Origin: Panorpa germanica
Lineage: Eukaryota > Arthropoda > Insecta > Mecoptera > Panorpidae
Direction: 5' to 3'
Assembly (NCBI GenBank): GCA_963678705.1
Contig: OY783209.1
Coordinates: forward strand, 12,276,001-12,340,000
Length of the DNA: 64,000 bases
The translations under genes and the position numbers were made by a program. Of the stretch, positions 56,381 through 64,000 are shown piece after piece (the stretch's first letter is position 1; each line of letters begins with the position of its first letter). Below the pieces are notes generated by a model. That model was not told the origin of the DNA. It ran no database searches and was given only the letters and a program-made list of their open reading frames with translations.

Positions 56381-59363
56381 TTAACCTAGTCAAAACGGTT
56401 TAAAAATTAAAATTATTCAATTCAAAATATTTTTATTATGTACAATCATATTTTTGCTAGAGGCTCGGCTCTGGCTTAATGCGGCACTGCGTTCATTTAA
56501 CACTGCTTAGATTACTGTTATACAATTTTAAACACATAAGAAATAACAACACATAGCTGCAGAATTTTATTGTTTTATTTACTATATAATGTTCTGAAAT
56601 GAGTTAGTTTGTAATATAATAATAATTGCCTATTTACAATACATAACATCTATGAACATTGATTATTTTATAATACATAAACATTTTGTATTAAACGTAT
56701 AATTATTTACATTGTTATCATCCATCCATACATCACATGTAAAGAACAAATTGAACGTTTATTAAACATTTAAATAATTGAACAACAATACAATACATTG
56801 AAAACAATTTCATCATGTTATTTTAACAACTGTTTTTATGAATTCATATTTTATTTAAGTTTATTTATAGTAATGATAAGACAACGGGCGCAGTCCTCTG
56901 AATATCAGATCATGGCTCGTTTGAAAATTTCAATTTAAATTTTAATTCAGATATATTTTCTATGAAAATTGAAATATCTAAAATATTATAAAATTTTCTA
57001 TATTTGTACAGATTTGATACTTTTTATTTCTACTACTAATTTGTTTATTAAAAATTTATGCAAAAAATAAATAAGTATATTAAAAAATAGAGGTTTTAAT
57101 TTCCTTTTGGATATAATTGGGCTTTTGTCTTGTGTGAGAAACACATTACAACAAAATGACGACCACAAGTTCTCACATTGCGACTCATATCTAATAAATG
57201 TAAATCAATAATATTTTACATATTTTTTAGTTCTTTTCCGGAGTGTACATACAAACAACTTCTAAAAAAACTCTAAAAATAAACCAACAAAGTCAAATTA
57301 ATTAACACTTCTAATGAAATGAAAACTAATTGAATTGTATTTAATTAAATCATCGAAACAACAGGTGTCTATTACTAATTACTTAATGATAACAAGTTCC
57401 TCTAACAAACTAATCATTATTTATCAATTAAAAGATTTAATTAAATGGCTAATCCACTAATTTAAATGAAAATGGACAGTTTGTTGTTTAAATGCCTTCA
57501 AACTGTCTAATTGTTTTGTTTACACGGGTTTAAATCGAATTGCAATACTAATTATATTTAAAATAGATATTTTGTAAATAAAAATAAAATATAAAATTGA
57601 TTTGGAAGAAAAGATTTACAATATAAGGATTCTAAACTCATTGTTATTACATTAATTATTTATTTAAACATTTTTTTCTAATTGTTTACTAACTTATTTT
57701 ACGTAAAATATTACTTTTACTAGAATAATTTTTTCTAATATTTTATTTAATATTTTCCTTCTAAAATTACATAAGCAATATATTTTAATAATTGCTTTTT
57801 AAATTAAATTTACAATTAATTTGATTGCTTGTTACAATAATATTTTATCTTGATGATTAGTTTATTCTATATATAATTTTCTATATGTACAATATTTGGA
57901 TAAATATAAGATGTATTAACTAATAAATATAGATATAAAATAATTATTGTTAGGTGGTGTAAGTTATGTTGCATAAGCTGTAGGCGTGTTTTATAAGAAA
58001 ACTAGTGCTTAGTACAGATGATGTAACTAACCATGCATACATTAAGAAAATCATTCATATTTAAATTTCTCTTTAGATTAATTTTTTAAATGTATTAATA
58101 ATTGGTAGTGTGCATTCATACGTTTAAAATATATTTAAGGCAGTGCAATAGAACTAAATCAAAACGTGCCATTTAGAAATCGCGTTCCACCTTGAGAACA
58201 AGCTGAAACAAGTTTTACTGGCGACATTCGTTCCTAGTATAATATTTTATTGGATTTAAGACCAAAATTTCCGTGAGCAGCTGAATCATCTATACGAAAA
58301 CAATAGTGTTACAAAAACAATTTGATTTACCTTGTGAGTTGTAAATATACTGAATCTAAATTCTGATATAGATACTAATATTTATAATTACGTTTATTTA
58401 ACTGTTCTATTTTTACAGCCACATCATAAATAATGATGTTGTAATTGTATGCTGTTTAAATCATTTCGTAATATCACATTTACATCTGTTAACTCCAAAC
58501 CGTGGCCGCCAGCCAATTTACTAATAGTGCTTATAATTCTGTAATTTCAAAATATTCATAAATCTATTTCAGTCAAATCCCATAACAAAGACCTATGATT
58601 GATTGATTGAGAAGGATTAATGTAATACAATTAGAAAGACTTGCAAAGGTAAGTAGATTAGCAAGGTCGTACAGATATCTGTAACCGGTGGGTACAAAAC
58701 ATTACTGAAACAAAAACATGGAAACAAACCAAATTAAAAACGTATAAAAAATTAAATGAAAAATAAATATATATTTAATTTTGTACAGAAATATAACTAA
58801 AAAATAAATCAAAATAGTTATAAAATTGTCACATTATTAACAAAGAAACATATAAAATTATAACAATTTTAATCAAAAAATTACTAAAAATATATTAAAT
58901 ATTTCATTTGTTTGTCAATTATTATTCATTCCTTTACACAGAACACATCAGTAGTCATCATGCGCTAGCTTGCACCAAAAAATTGTAAAAAAATGTTCAA
59001 AATCTAAGAATTGTATAAGTAAAAATAGTTTTATCATTCCATGCTATCAGTTGCCATTAAATGCAAAACAATAATCCGAGTACGACGAGTAAAATGTCTT
59101 GTGAATTTTTATATAAAATGTCTCTTAGATATTGACACAGAGAAACTGGCTCATAAGAAATATGTACCCCTACATAATAAGTTGAGGGTCTGTATTTAAA
59201 ATATGTACACAATTAACTTAATTAACCATTTTTCACGCACTATTAAATTATTTATAAGTAACTATTTATGTACAGTTTCTTAATTAAGTTTAACACATTT
59301 TTATTAAATAATTATGTTTTTGTTCTCACTTTCACCTATTATATTATTTATTATTTATCTTCT
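56381..59363. other. Intergenic/3' flank of the mannosidase gene
   Basis: Very AT-rich. The mannosidase 3' UTR should begin at 59363 on the minus strand. A reverse AATAAA (TTTATT at about 59301-59306) is a possible polyadenylation signal. No gene seen in the remaining ~2.9 kb. Confidence 0.45.

Positions 59364-64000
<4,637 letters not shown>

Overview
This is a piece of an AT-rich animal nuclear genome, most likely an insect. Split coding exons have GT..AG borders (mostly GTAAGT donors), introns are large, and the DNA between exons is dense with DNA transposons, MITEs, non-LTR tails and one young LTR element. I cannot name the order or species.

Two host genes are supported, both on the minus strand. 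(1) Positions 59364-64000 hold the last eight exons of a class I (GH47) alpha-1,2-mannosidase of the secretory pathway, complete to its stop codon but cut at its 5' side by the window end. (2) Positions 717-1962 hold five exons of an Xaa-Pro aminopeptidase (aminopeptidase P family), whose metal-binding catalytic half lies outside the window. A signal-peptide exon at 52701-52731, with a promoter-like region behind it, joins the 1962 acceptor in exact reading phase. I infer that the two belong together, giving a secreted enzyme with a first intron of about 50.7 kb. Nearly all the transposons in the window lie in that intron.

The most unusual object is a 4.8-kb mirror-image element at 23673-28460. 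It is flanked by a perfect 10-bp direct repeat. Its two inverted arms (about 1.8 kb) each carry a complete six-exon gene, transcribed outward, for a 271-residue protein with a BED-type zinc finger and an SGNH/GDSL hydrolase domain (GDS, GxND and DxxH all present). No transposase is visible. Long inverted arms plus a 10-bp target duplication point to a Mutator/Foldback-like non-autonomous element carrying paired BED-SGNH genes. A hAT MITE with a perfect 8-bp duplication sits in its central spacer.

A second notable object is a 5471-bp LTR retrotransposon at 30841-36311, with 821-bp LTRs that look identical and a GCAT duplication. Its single long frame joins a BEL/Pao-like DUF1759 gag to a CCHC knuckle, an aspartic protease and a Ty3/gypsy-like reverse transcriptase that stops before the YxDD core. 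RNase H and integrase are missing, so it is a recently moved but defective copy.

The rest is layered repeats: hAT-type elements nested inside one another (44296-45439), several MITE families with TA, TAA or 8-bp duplications, three copies of a 0.6-0.7-kb inverted-repeat family, five non-LTR 3' ends, a decayed hAT transposase (53401-54154) and several small inverted-repeat elements. All positions and identities were read by eye.
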